Source of the DNA: Candidatus Eremiobacterota bacterium
GTDB lineage: Bacteria > Vulcanimicrobiota > Vulcanimicrobiia > Vulcanimicrobiales > Vulcanimicrobiaceae
NCBI GenBank assembly: GCA_019235885.1
Contig: JAFAKB010000026.1
Coordinates: 27,365-91,364, forward strand
Direction of reading: 5' to 3'
Length of the DNA: 64,000 nt
Part shown: positions 52,389 to 60,465 of the stretch, one piece after another
Layout of the letters: every line of letters begins with the position of its first letter
How positions within the stretch are numbered: the first letter of the stretch is position 1
Program-made: the position numbers and the translations under genes
Notes under the pieces: model-generated
The model's input: only the letters and a program-made list of their open reading frames with translations
Told to the model about the DNA's origin: nothing
Databases searched by the model: none

Positions 52389-52437
52389 AAGTTAGACCTC
52401 AAGGTCAGCCAGCCCAGACAGACAGGAGTCCCCCACC

Positions 52438-52863
52438 ATGCCGCTCTTCACCGCCCCCCTCCTCACCGGCATCGCCGGCGCCCTGACCATCGCTTCCGCC
52501 ACCCCTGCCGCCCCCGCGAGCTCGGTCGGCGTCTACACGACCCTGCCGGTCGCCGTCGCCGCCTGCGAGCAGTCCAGCCTCAGCCTCAACCCGTCGCTGG
52601 AAGGCCCGGCCGTCGCGCTGCAGCTCGACAACCTGCGCATCTCGTTCGTCAACCGCGCCTCGCTCAAGGCGACCGACGTTCGCTTCGCCGTCAGCACGCC
52701 CAGCGGAACGCAGACGATCGAGGACGTCGGCTCGTTCGCTCCGGGCGCGCAGATCACGCACAACTTCGCGCCGGCCCGCACCGGTCTGAACTTCTCCGAC
52801 CCCGCCAAGTGCGCGGTGCAGTCGGTCACGTTCAGCGACGGTTCGACCTGGCAGCCGTCCTGA
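52438..52863 (+). CDS. Secreted single-domain protein under MarR control
   Basis: 141 residues; AGGAG ribosome site. Signal peptide (about 1-28) and a beta-rich domain with LRISFVNRASLKATDVRFAV, VGSFAPGAQI, two Cys and a closing FSDGSTWQPS. The pattern matches the N-terminal domain of the DUF4189-like protein at 23228 (VNFRNVSNKA..., GSFGPG, FEDGTRW). It is transcribed from the palindrome-bearing promoter together with marR. Function unknown. Confidence 0.78.
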   Translation: MPLFTAPLLTGIAGALTIASATPAAPASSVGVYTTLPVAVAACEQSSLSLNPSLEGPAVALQLDNLRISFVNRASLKATDVRFAVSTPSGTQTIEDVGSFAPGAQITHNFAPARTGLNFSDPAKCAVQSVTFSDGSTWQPS

Positions 52864-52904
52864 CACCTGAAATGGTCGCCGCGGCCGCTGGGGAACCAGC
52901 GGCC

Positions 52905-53468
52905 ATGGCCGACTCGTCCGACGCCCTGAGCCGCTTGGAAGAGCTGAGCGTCTCAGGCCACCTGCTCTCGAAGCTCAAGCACGCCCAAGCAGCCTCGCGC
53001 GCCGCGCTCGAAAGCGAGTTCGCCCGCATCGGGATCACGATCCCGCAGTTCCTCGCCCTCGCGAACGTCGACGAGAACGACGACATCTCCAGCGCCGAGT
53101 TGGCGCGCAAAAGCTACTGCTCGCCGCAAGCGATGATCACGATCGTCGCGCGGCTCGAAGCCGCCGGGCTCGTCAGCCGCGCGCCTGCGGCCGGCGGAGG
53201 GCGTTCGCTCGTCATGCGGCTCACGCCGAAAGGTACCGAGCTGCTCCGCTCCGCCCGCGCGCACGCGTACGCCATCGAGCGCTTCATCTTGGACCGGCTC
53301 GGCAACGCGCAGTACCTTGCGTTGCTCGACGCGCTCGACCGCGTCACGGCCGCGCTCTCCGAAGGCGCGACCGTCACCAAGACGACGCCGTGGGACGCGT
53401 ACCTCGAGAACGCTCCGGCCGTTCTGGAGCCCGAACGAACGCCGCAGCGCGCGCGCAAGCGCGCCTGA
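52905..53468 (+). CDS. MarR-family transcriptional regulator
   Basis: 187 residues from the ATG at 52905; an in-frame ATG at 52872 is an alternative. Winged-helix pattern: helix LTIPQF-like GITIPQFLALANV, recognition part SSAELARKSYCSPQAMITIVARLEAAGLVSR and a wing with GGGRSLVMRLTPKGTELL. MarR proteins are dimeric repressors released by small ligands such as phenolics. It probably binds the 52366-52387 palindrome and represses its own two-gene unit. A basic C-terminal tail (RTPQRARKRA) is unusual. Confidence 0.9.
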   Translation: MADSSDALSRLEELSVSGHLLSKLKHAQAASRAALESEFARIGITIPQFLALANVDENDDISSAELARKSYCSPQAMITIVARLEAAGLVSRAPAAGGGRSLVMRLTPKGTELLRSARAHAYAIERFILDRLGNAQYLALLDALDRVTAALSEGATVTKTTPWDAYLENAPAVLEPERTPQRARKRA

Positions 53469-53471
53469 GCT

Positions 53472-54350
53472 TCAGCTCAGCAGCTTCTTCAAGAACGCGT
53501 CGTGCTTGTACGACGACGAGCCGCCGAACTTCACCACCACCGCATCCGCCGACGGAACGACGTACATCGCCTGTCCGCCGGAACCGCTCGCATAGACGAC
53601 GTCCGGCGCCTGTGGCAGCGGGCTGAGCCACCAGCACAATCCGTAGCGCGGGTTCGCCGGCGAGCCGCTGAAGCAGCGGGCGAGTCCCTCCGGCGGGACG
53701 ATCGTCTTCTTCTTCCACGCGCCGCAACCGCGCACGAGCAGGCCGAACTTCAGCCACTCGCGCGCGGCCAAGAACGCGCCGGTCGGAAGCGGCTGCGTTC
53801 CGTCCTTCAGCAAGCGCCACGAACCGGCGCGCAATCCGATCGGATCGAGGATGCGCTCGCGCAAGAACGCGTGCGGCGTGAGCGCGCGCGGCGCCAGCTT
53901 CTGCGCCAGCACCGCGCCGAAGACTTGGAGCGGAATCCCGCCGTAGGTGAACTTCTCGCCGGGCTCGTCTTTCAGCTCGACTGCCAGCGCTTTGGCGTAC
54001 TCCGGAACCGCTGCGCCCAGCCCGCCGAAACCGATCCCGCTGGTGAGCTGCAGCAGCTGGCGCAGCGTCACGCGCGCCTTCGCGCCCTCCGCCCACGACG
54101 CGATCGTGCGCGCAACCGGCTCGTCCAGCTGGAGCAGCCCGTCGTGCTGCGCCGCGACCGCGAGCACGCCCCAAAAGCTTTTCGTCCCGCTGTAGAGCGC
54201 GTGTGGTTTCTCTTCATGGTAACCGCCGCCGTAGCGCTCGAGGACGATCTGCTCGCCGCGCTGCACGAGGAGCGCGTGCAACTGGTGCTTCTCCGCGTAC
54301 GCGAGCGCCGCTTCGAGGTTCAGCGCGGCGGCGGGCTGGCGGCTCGTCAG
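53472..54350 (-). CDS. Beta-lactamase-family serine hydrolase (start uncertain)
   Basis: About 292 residues. Class C beta-lactamase/DD-peptidase-like fold: SxxK motif SGTKSF (catalytic Ser/Lys), a Tyr-containing segment around TYGGIPLQVFGAVL, and a C-terminal SGSGGQAMYVVPS strip where KTG/HTG would be. Such proteins are esterases or peptidases more often than resistance enzymes. No signal peptide can be placed. The conserved AALAYAEKHQLHALLV lies upstream of the TTG at 54281, while the only upstream option near the preceding stop is CTG at 54350 (CTGA overlap). Confidence 0.8.
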   Translation of the reverse strand: MTSRQPAAALNLEAALAYAEKHQLHALLVQRGEQIVLERYGGGYHEEKPHALYSGTKSFWGVLAVAAQHDGLLQLDEPVARTIASWAEGAKARVTLRQLLQLTSGIGFGGLGAAVPEYAKALAVELKDEPGEKFTYGGIPLQVFGAVLAQKLAPRALTPHAFLRERILDPIGLRAGSWRLLKDGTQPLPTGAFLAAREWLKFGLLVRGCGAWKKKTIVPPEGLARCFSGSPANPRYGLCWWLSPLPQAPDVVYASGSGGQAMYVVPSADAVVVKFGGSSSYKHDAFLKKLLS

Positions 54351-55033
54351 AGCGGACGCCGCGGCAGCGAGCCGCTCGCCGGCACGGTCGTAAACGTGAC
54401 GTTCTCCGTAACGACGACCGTCGAGGTCAACGTACCGAGATCCAGCTGGCCCGGCTGGCCCGGGAAGAATTCCGTCGGTCCGGGACAGCCGCCGAACTCC
54501 GAAACCGCGGCGACGCCCTCGACGGTGACGCCGGTGAGCGCTGCGAGCGCCTGCGCTTTGCGGCGTGCGTCGGCGATCGCCGCGGAGCGCGCGTCTTGCT
54601 CGTGCGGAGCACACGCGTCGCTCGGGACGGAAAACGTCACGCCCTCGAGCGTCGTGCCGGGATGCGCGAACATGTACGCGGCCGCCGCGCGCCCCAGGCT
54701 TTCGAGCTTCGCGCGCGAGACGTCGCGGACGGTCCCGCGCAACGTCGTCGACCCGTTGCCGTAGAGCTGCGAGCCCGTCGGACCGACCACGGGGTTCTCG
54801 ACGCCCGCCGCGCGCAGCGCCGCGACCACCGCGGCCTCGTCCGCGTTGCCGCGCGCTTGCGCCACGAACTGGGCGTCCTTCACCGGAAACCGCACCGCGC
54901 CGCGCCCCTGGACGCTGATTCCCGTCGTCGCGGAGGGCGCGCCGGGGCCGTTCCGCGGCACGTTGACCTGCGCGCTCGCGGCGAGCGGCAGCAGCACGAG
55001 CCCGAGAACGGCGATTCGCTTCAGCATGGCCAT
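54347..55033 (-). CDS. Periplasmic SIMPL/DUF541-domain protein
   Basis: 228 residues from the ATG at 55033. Signal peptide (about 1-24, PLAASAQ). SIMPL pattern: ISVQGRGAVRFPVKDAQFVAQ near 40, alternating Ala-rich helices and strands, then ARSAAIADARRKAQALAAL (about 158-176) and the terminal VTENVTFTTV. The family includes oxidative-stress-related and membrane-linked proteins of largely unknown function. It precedes the serine hydrolase gene with overlap. Confidence 0.82.
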   Translation of the reverse strand: MAMLKRIAVLGLVLLPLAASAQVNVPRNGPGAPSATTGISVQGRGAVRFPVKDAQFVAQARGNADEAAVVAALRAAGVENPVVGPTGSQLYGNGSTTLRGTVRDVSRAKLESLGRAAAAYMFAHPGTTLEGVTFSVPSDACAPHEQDARSAAIADARRKAQALAALTGVTVEGVAAVSEFGGCPGPTEFFPGQPGQLDLGTLTSTVVVTENVTFTTVPASGSLPRRPL

Positions 55034-55076
55034 ACGTGTTCGTCGCGGGCCCCGGCGTTCCGGTTCATCGCGGGCG

Positions 55077-56672
55077 CTATTCGAGCTGCGACTCCGCGAG
55101 GTCGAGATCCCATTGCAGCTGGCGGAAGAGATCGTCGGTGAGCGCGCCGGCGCGGCGCAGCTCCTGCAGGGCGCGCTGTTGCGCCTCGAACGCCTCGCGG
55201 CGCAGCCGGGCTTCGATCGCGTGCTGCTGCGCGTCGTCGTCCGGCTCGGCGCCGTCGGCGTGGGCGGTGAAGTGCGCCGCTTGCAGCTCGTAGTGCGCGT
55301 GCAGGCGTCCGGCGATCTCCCACTCCGCCGGCGAGGCGAACGAAGGCTCCAGGCTGCGCAGGTGCGCGCGGACCGCGTCGGCGAGCTGGACGCGCGCGGC
55401 CGCGAGCGTTTTTCCTTCATCGTCGGCGCCGTGCACGCCGAGCCGGCGAATGATCCACGGCAGCGCGAGCCCTTCGCCGACCAGCGTCACCACGATGACG
55501 ACGAAGGTCACGAACAGGATCAGGTTGCGCTGCGGAAACGGCACGCCGGGCGCGATCGTCTGCGGCAGCGCGAGCGCGGCGGCGAGCGAGACGATCCCGC
55601 GCATCCCCGCCAAGCTGAGCACGAGCACCGACTGCCACGGCGGATCGGGACCTTCGCGCTCGCGAATCTTCGGCCACAGCTTGCGCCGGCCGTACGCCGC
55701 CGGAAACATCCACGCCACCCGCACCACGATGACGAGCAGCGCGATCGCAAGCGCCCAGCCGATCACCGTCGCGAGCGAGTACGGTTGGAGCGTGCGGACG
55801 ATGCTGCGCAGCTGCAGTCCGATCAGCACGAACGCGGCGCCGTTGAAGACGAAGAACAGCAGGTTCCACGTGTACGCCGCGGCCAGCCGGGCGTCGGCGT
55901 CGAAGATCTGCGTCGACTTGCGGCTCAGGTAGATGCCGCCGGCCATCGCGGCGAGCACGCCGGAGGCGCCGATCGCGTCGGCCGGCACGTACAGCGCGAA
56001 CGGCGTGACGAGCGAGATCGAGACCGAGATCAGCTCGTCGCCGAGCCCGGCCTTGCGAATCGCGACCGAGACCTTCGCGATCAGCCACGCGATCGCGAGC
56101 CCGACCGCGACGCCCACGATCACGACGTAGGCGAACTGCAGCGCGGCGGCGAGCAGCGAGAACGCGCCGGTCGCGACCGCGATCACCGCGAAGCGGTAGA
56201 TCACCAGGCCCGTCGCGTCGTTGACCAGGCTCTCGCCGCTGATGATCGTCATCAGCGTGCGCGGCAGCGAGACCTCTTCGGCGATCGCGTCGGTCGCGAC
56301 GGCGTCGGTCGGCGAGAGGATCGCGCCGAGCACGAAGCCGAGCGCGAGCGGGAAGCCCATCAGCCAGTGCGCGGCGTACGCGACGATCAGCGAGGTGAAC
56401 GCGACCAGCCCGATCGCCAGCATGAAGATCGGCTGGTAGAAGCGTTTGAACCAGTGGTAGTCGGTCGTCCAGCCGTCGCCGAAGATCAGCGCCGGCAGAA
56501 ACAGCAGAAAGACGAGGTCGGGGCGCAGCTCGATGGTCGGCACGCCGGGAATCAGCGCCAACACGATCCCGCCGGCGACGAAGACGACCGGATACGGGAC
56601 GTGCAGCCGCTTCGCCAGCAGCGCGAGCGCGACGATCGCGGCCAGGATCGAGACCAGCAGCACGCCGCTCAC
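55077..56672 (-). CDS. Na+/H+ antiporter, CPA1 family
   Basis: 531 residues, GTG start at 56672 overlapping the MFS stop. About 12 transmembrane helices; ion-site segments FLPALIFGDGW (about 77), GAILSPTDAVATDAIAEE (about 118) and ISGESLVNDATGLV with the Asn-Asp pair (about 148). Followed by a charged C-terminal cytoplasmic tail (about 420-531, EAFEAQQRALQEL and similar) typical of bacterial CPA1 antiporters. Exports Na+ or other monovalent cations in exchange for protons across the inner membrane. Confidence 0.92.
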   Translation of the reverse strand: MSGVLLVSILAAIVALALLAKRLHVPYPVVFVAGGIVLALIPGVPTIELRPDLVFLLFLPALIFGDGWTTDYHWFKRFYQPIFMLAIGLVAFTSLIVAYAAHWLMGFPLALGFVLGAILSPTDAVATDAIAEEVSLPRTLMTIISGESLVNDATGLVIYRFAVIAVATGAFSLLAAALQFAYVVIVGVAVGLAIAWLIAKVSVAIRKAGLGDELISVSISLVTPFALYVPADAIGASGVLAAMAGGIYLSRKSTQIFDADARLAAAYTWNLLFFVFNGAAFVLIGLQLRSIVRTLQPYSLATVIGWALAIALLVIVVRVAWMFPAAYGRRKLWPKIREREGPDPPWQSVLVLSLAGMRGIVSLAAALALPQTIAPGVPFPQRNLILFVTFVVIVVTLVGEGLALPWIIRRLGVHGADDEGKTLAAARVQLADAVRAHLRSLEPSFASPAEWEIAGRLHAHYELQAAHFTAHADGAEPDDDAQQHAIEARLRREAFEAQQRALQELRRAGALTDDLFRQLQWDLDLAESQLE

Positions 56673-57910
56673 GTCTCGCGCACCTGCGGCTGCGTGAGCG
56701 CGACGAACAGCACGACGAGCGTCGCGACGACTCCGGCGAGCACGAGCGTCCAGCGCAGCTCGAGCAGCGTCGCCAGCGATCCCACCAGCAGCGAGCCGAG
56801 CGGAACCAGGCCGAGCAGAATCATCGAGTAGACCGAGACCGCGCGCCCGCGCATCTCGTCGGGCGCGAGCGTCTGCAGCATGATGTTCGAGGAGCCGATG
56901 AAGCTCATCGTTCCAAGCCCCGTCGCGGTGAGGATCACCGCCGCGAGCCCGAAGTGCGAGGTCAGCCCGAGCGCCGCGACGCCGAGCGAGGCGCAGACGG
57001 CCGACACGAGCCAGATCGTTCCGCGCCGCGAGCCTCCCGTCGCCGCGGTGAAGAACGCGCCCGCGATCGCGCCGACTCCGCCGGCCGCCATCAGCAAGCC
57101 GAGCCCTTTCGCACCGGTGTGCACGACGTGCACGGCGTAGGCCGGCAGCAGAAAGTTGTACGGCCGCACCGTCAGCGAGGTGACGACGAGCAACAGCACG
57201 ACCCAGCGCAGCACCGGGTGTCCGATCAGGAACCGCACGCCTTCCAGAACCGCGGCGAACACGTTTCCGCGGCGCTTGCTCGAGGGCGGTGCCGGCTTCA
57301 TGAAAGCCAACGCGACGACGACCGCCAGCGTGGTGACCGCGTTGACCAAGAAGCACGGCGCGACCCCGATCGCCGCGATCAGCAGTCCGGCGAGCGGCGG
57401 GCCGACGACGCTCGGCGCGTTGAACGCCACCGAGTTCAAGCCGATCGCGCCGCCGACGTACTCGCGCGGCACCATCAGCGGAACCCAGCTCTGCCGGGCC
57501 GGAGCGTCGAACGACTGCGTCGCGGCCTGCAAGCCGCTGGTGATCATCAGCGTCCACAGCGGCGCGTGGTTCGTCGCGACCAGCCCGAAGAGCACGAACG
57601 AGAGCGCCGAGGTCGTGCCGTTGGTGATGAAGAGCACGAGCCGGCGCGGGTAGCGGTCGGCGACGACGCCGGCGAACGGCGAGAGCACCAAGACCGGGAC
57701 GGCGCGCGCCGCGCCGATCAAGCCGATGTCGAGCGCACCGAGCCGCGCGTTCGGCGCCATCGCAGCGACGTAGAAGCCCAGCGCGGTGAACTGCATCCAC
57801 GTCCCGAGGTTCGAGATGAGCAGCCCGGTCCACAGCAGGCTGAAATCTTTGAAACGGAACGGTCCGAGAAAGCCGGGGCGGCGATCGGGGATCCGTGGTT
57901 CGGCGATCAC
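56669..57910 (-). CDS. MFS exporter, EntS/MFS_3 type
   Basis: 413 residues, GTG start overlapping the kinase-like gene stop. Twelve transmembrane helices; FRFKDFSLLWTGLLISNLGTW at the N-terminus, motif A GVVADRYPRRLVLF (about 84-97) and FDAPARQSWVPLMVP (about 135) are characteristic of EntS-like/DUF894 exporters. Likely exports a siderophore, drug or other metabolite, but there is no siderophore cluster here. Coupled to the antiporter gene downstream. Confidence 0.88.
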   Translation of the reverse strand: MIAEPRIPDRRPGFLGPFRFKDFSLLWTGLLISNLGTWMQFTALGFYVAAMAPNARLGALDIGLIGAARAVPVLVLSPFAGVVADRYPRRLVLFITNGTTSALSFVLFGLVATNHAPLWTLMITSGLQAATQSFDAPARQSWVPLMVPREYVGGAIGLNSVAFNAPSVVGPPLAGLLIAAIGVAPCFLVNAVTTLAVVVALAFMKPAPPSSKRRGNVFAAVLEGVRFLIGHPVLRWVVLLLVVTSLTVRPYNFLLPAYAVHVVHTGAKGLGLLMAAGGVGAIAGAFFTAATGGSRRGTIWLVSAVCASLGVAALGLTSHFGLAAVILTATGLGTMSFIGSSNIMLQTLAPDEMRGRAVSVYSMILLGLVPLGSLLVGSLATLLELRWTLVLAGVVATLVVLFVALTQPQVRET

Positions 57911-58518
57911 CCTCCGGCGGCGCGGACGGCGGTGACGACGATCTCGGCGCTGCCTTCGACGCCGAAGCGCGAGGTGTCGACCACGAGGTCGTAGTTGCGC
58001 GGGTCACCCCAGGTCACGCGGTAGCCTTCCCGCGCGTACGCGCGGCGCGCCTCGTCGATGCGCGCGACCTCCGCGCGCGCGGCGGCGAGGTCGACGCCGA
58101 GCGATTCGGCGACGTGCTCGGCGCGCCACGCCGGCGGCGCGTGCACGAAAACGCGCACCACGTCGGAGCGCTCGCGCAGGATCGCGCCGGCCATTCGCCC
58201 GACGATGACCGCGTTGCCACTCGCGGCTTCCTCGCGCACCGCTTCCTCGATCGCGCGCCGCGTCTCGGCGGGAACGTCGTCTTCGGCCGGCGGCTGCGCC
58301 GCCTCCGGGACGCCGCCGCTGAGCCCTTGCAGCACCCGCTCGCCGAATCCGCGCGGCCGTTCGGTCGCGGTCTGCACGACGTCGGCCGAGGTCCCGAGCC
58401 GCCACGCCGCGACGACCGGCAACTGCTCGTCGACCAGCCGGTAGCCGAGCTTTTCCGCCACCAGCCGCGACACCGCCAGCGCCGAAGCGCCGTACATCCG
58501 CGAGATCGTGACGATCAT
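57907..58518 (-). CDS. Cytidylate-kinase-like family protein
   Basis: 203 residues. N-terminal VTISRMYGASALAVSRLVAEKLGYR corresponds to the P-loop region of cytidylate-kinase-like proteins, but the canonical GxxGxGK[ST] is reduced to MYGASALAVSR. Central VIVGRMAGAIL and the C-terminal DPRNYDLVVDTSRFG fit the family. These proteins may phosphorylate nucleosides or serve other roles; the substrate is unknown and the canonical cmk gene is probably elsewhere. First gene of the kinase-like/MFS/antiporter chain. Confidence 0.8.
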   Translation of the reverse strand: MIVTISRMYGASALAVSRLVAEKLGYRLVDEQLPVVAAWRLGTSADVVQTATERPRGFGERVLQGLSGGVPEAAQPPAEDDVPAETRRAIEEAVREEAASGNAVIVGRMAGAILRERSDVVRVFVHAPPAWRAEHVAESLGVDLAAARAEVARIDEARRAYAREGYRVTWGDPRNYDLVVDTSRFGVEGSAEIVVTAVRAAGG

Positions 58519-58540
58519 CGGCTCGGCTCTTCGCTGCCCG

Positions 58541-60409
58541 TCAGATTTCGACCGTTACGCCGAGCTCGACGCGGCGTTCCGCTTTGATGCGCAAGTCGTC
58601 GGGGAGCGGGCGCGCGTTGCGCTGCAGCGCGGTGTAGAGCTCACGGCGCCAGCCCGGCATGCCGTGCCCCAGCGCCGCCTCGATCTTTGGGTCGGCGTAG
58701 AAGAACGAGGTGTCGTCGCGGTCGAGATCGAGCCCGAACGCGTCGCACGAGCGCAGGATCGGGTCGATTCGCGGCGCCTCCATGTAGCCGAAGCGCGCGA
58801 TGACGCGGATCAGGCGCAGCGAGAACCGCTCGACGGTGACGCGTTCGGCGTCGTCGACGTACGGCGTGCCGGCGCGCGCGATGTTCAGCACGACCATGCG
58901 CTCTTCGCGCGCGCGGTCGCGGATCCAGCGGTGGCGCGCGAGGAACGGAACGCCGCGCGGGTCGGGCGTCAGAAACACCATCGTGCCCTCTTCGGCCATC
59001 CCGGCCGGCAGCTTGTCGAGCACCTCTTCGATCGGAACCTGCTGCTCGGCGAGCGCCTTCGCGAGACACCGGCGGCCTTCGAGCCAGGTCAGGCTGATCA
59101 AAGTGAGCACAGCGCTGATCGAGATCGGGATCCAGCCGCCGTCGAGGAACTTCGGCAGCGAGGCGAGGACGAGGCTGCCGTCGACGCACACGAAGCCGGC
59201 GACGAGCAAGACCGAGAGGACGCGGTTCCAGCGCAGCGTGCGCGAGATCACGACGTAGAACGCGAGCGAGGTGCACAGCATCGTAAACCCGACCGCGAGG
59301 CCGTACGCCGAGGCGAGCCGGTCGCTCGAGCGGAACGAGACGACGAGCAACGCGCACCCGATCGCGAGCCAGCGGTTCACTGACGGCACGAAGACTTGGC
59401 CTTTGTAGAGGTGCGAGGTGTGCTGCACCAGGACTCGCGGTGCGAGGTTCAGCGCGATCGCCTGCTCGACGAGGGTGAACGTCCCCGAGATCAGCGCCTG
59501 CGAGGCGATCACCGTTGCGAGCGTCGCGAGCACCACCATCGGGATCAGCGTCCAGCCCGGCGCCAGCGCGTAGAACGGGCTGTCGAGCGCGCGCGGATCG
59601 CCGATCAGCCGCGCACCCTGGCCGAAGTAGTTGAGCACGAGCGCCGGAAAGACGAGCGCGTACCACGCGCTCACGATCGGCTTGCGGCCGAAGTGCGAGA
59701 GGTCGGCGTACAGCGCCTCCACGCCGGTCACCGCCAGGATCACCCCGCCGAGGATGGTGAAACCGGCCAAGCCGCCGCGCGTCATGAAGCGCAGCGCGTG
59801 GCGCGGATCGAGGCCGTAGAGCACCTCGGGATGGCGCACCAGCGCGAGCGCGCCGAGCACGCCGATCACGATGAACCACAGGATCATCACCGGGCCGAAG
59901 AGCCGCCCGACCTTCTCCGTCCCGCGGCTCTGCAACGCGAAGAGCACGATGATCACCGCGAGGGAGATCGGCACGATGTACGGCTGAAACGCGTTCGAGA
60001 CGACGCCGATCCCTTCGACCGCCGAGATGATCGAGATCGCGGGCGTTATCACGCCGTCGCCGAAGAGCATCGACGCGCCGATCACCACGATCAGCGTCAA
60101 GCCGACGGGCCGGATCATCTTCGCGAACTGAGGCGGCGGCGAGGCGAGCGCGAGGAGCGCAAGGATCCCGCCCTCGCCGTCGTGGTCGACGCGCAGGATG
60201 AACGTGACGTACTTGACGCACACCACGATGACCAGCGCCCAGAACAGCAGCGAGCAGATGCCGAGCACGTCGGCCAGCTCGCCCTTCGACCCCGCGAGCC
60301 CGAGGCAGACCTTCAGCGTGTAGAGCGGGCTCGTCCCGATGTCGCCGAAGACGACTCCGATCGCGGCGACGATCAGGAGCAAAGGGGTCTTGGCGCGACG
60401 CTGCGTCAC
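58541..60409 (-). CDS. kup: Low-affinity potassium transporter Kup
   Basis: 622 residues, GTG start at 60409 with AGAGG upstream. KUP/HAK/KT family: GVVFGDIGTSPLYTLK (about 18-33), DHDGEGGILALLAL (about 74), FGDGVITPAISIISAVEG (about 112) and twelve transmembrane helices, then a cytoplasmic C-terminal domain. Imports K+ with protons across the inner membrane. It lies just upstream of the cytidylate-kinase-like gene on the same strand. With the CPA1 antiporter it makes an ion-homeostasis neighbourhood. Confidence 0.95.
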   Translation of the reverse strand: MTQRRAKTPLLLIVAAIGVVFGDIGTSPLYTLKVCLGLAGSKGELADVLGICSLLFWALVIVVCVKYVTFILRVDHDGEGGILALLALASPPPQFAKMIRPVGLTLIVVIGASMLFGDGVITPAISIISAVEGIGVVSNAFQPYIVPISLAVIIVLFALQSRGTEKVGRLFGPVMILWFIVIGVLGALALVRHPEVLYGLDPRHALRFMTRGGLAGFTILGGVILAVTGVEALYADLSHFGRKPIVSAWYALVFPALVLNYFGQGARLIGDPRALDSPFYALAPGWTLIPMVVLATLATVIASQALISGTFTLVEQAIALNLAPRVLVQHTSHLYKGQVFVPSVNRWLAIGCALLVVSFRSSDRLASAYGLAVGFTMLCTSLAFYVVISRTLRWNRVLSVLLVAGFVCVDGSLVLASLPKFLDGGWIPISISAVLTLISLTWLEGRRCLAKALAEQQVPIEEVLDKLPAGMAEEGTMVFLTPDPRGVPFLARHRWIRDRAREERMVVLNIARAGTPYVDDAERVTVERFSLRLIRVIARFGYMEAPRIDPILRSCDAFGLDLDRDDTSFFYADPKIEAALGHGMPGWRRELYTALQRNARPLPDDLRIKAERRVELGVTVEI

Positions 60410-60465
60410 GCGCCTCTTGTGCCCCGTCGCGCCGGGAATCTCCCTCGGCCGGGATGCGAGCCCCG

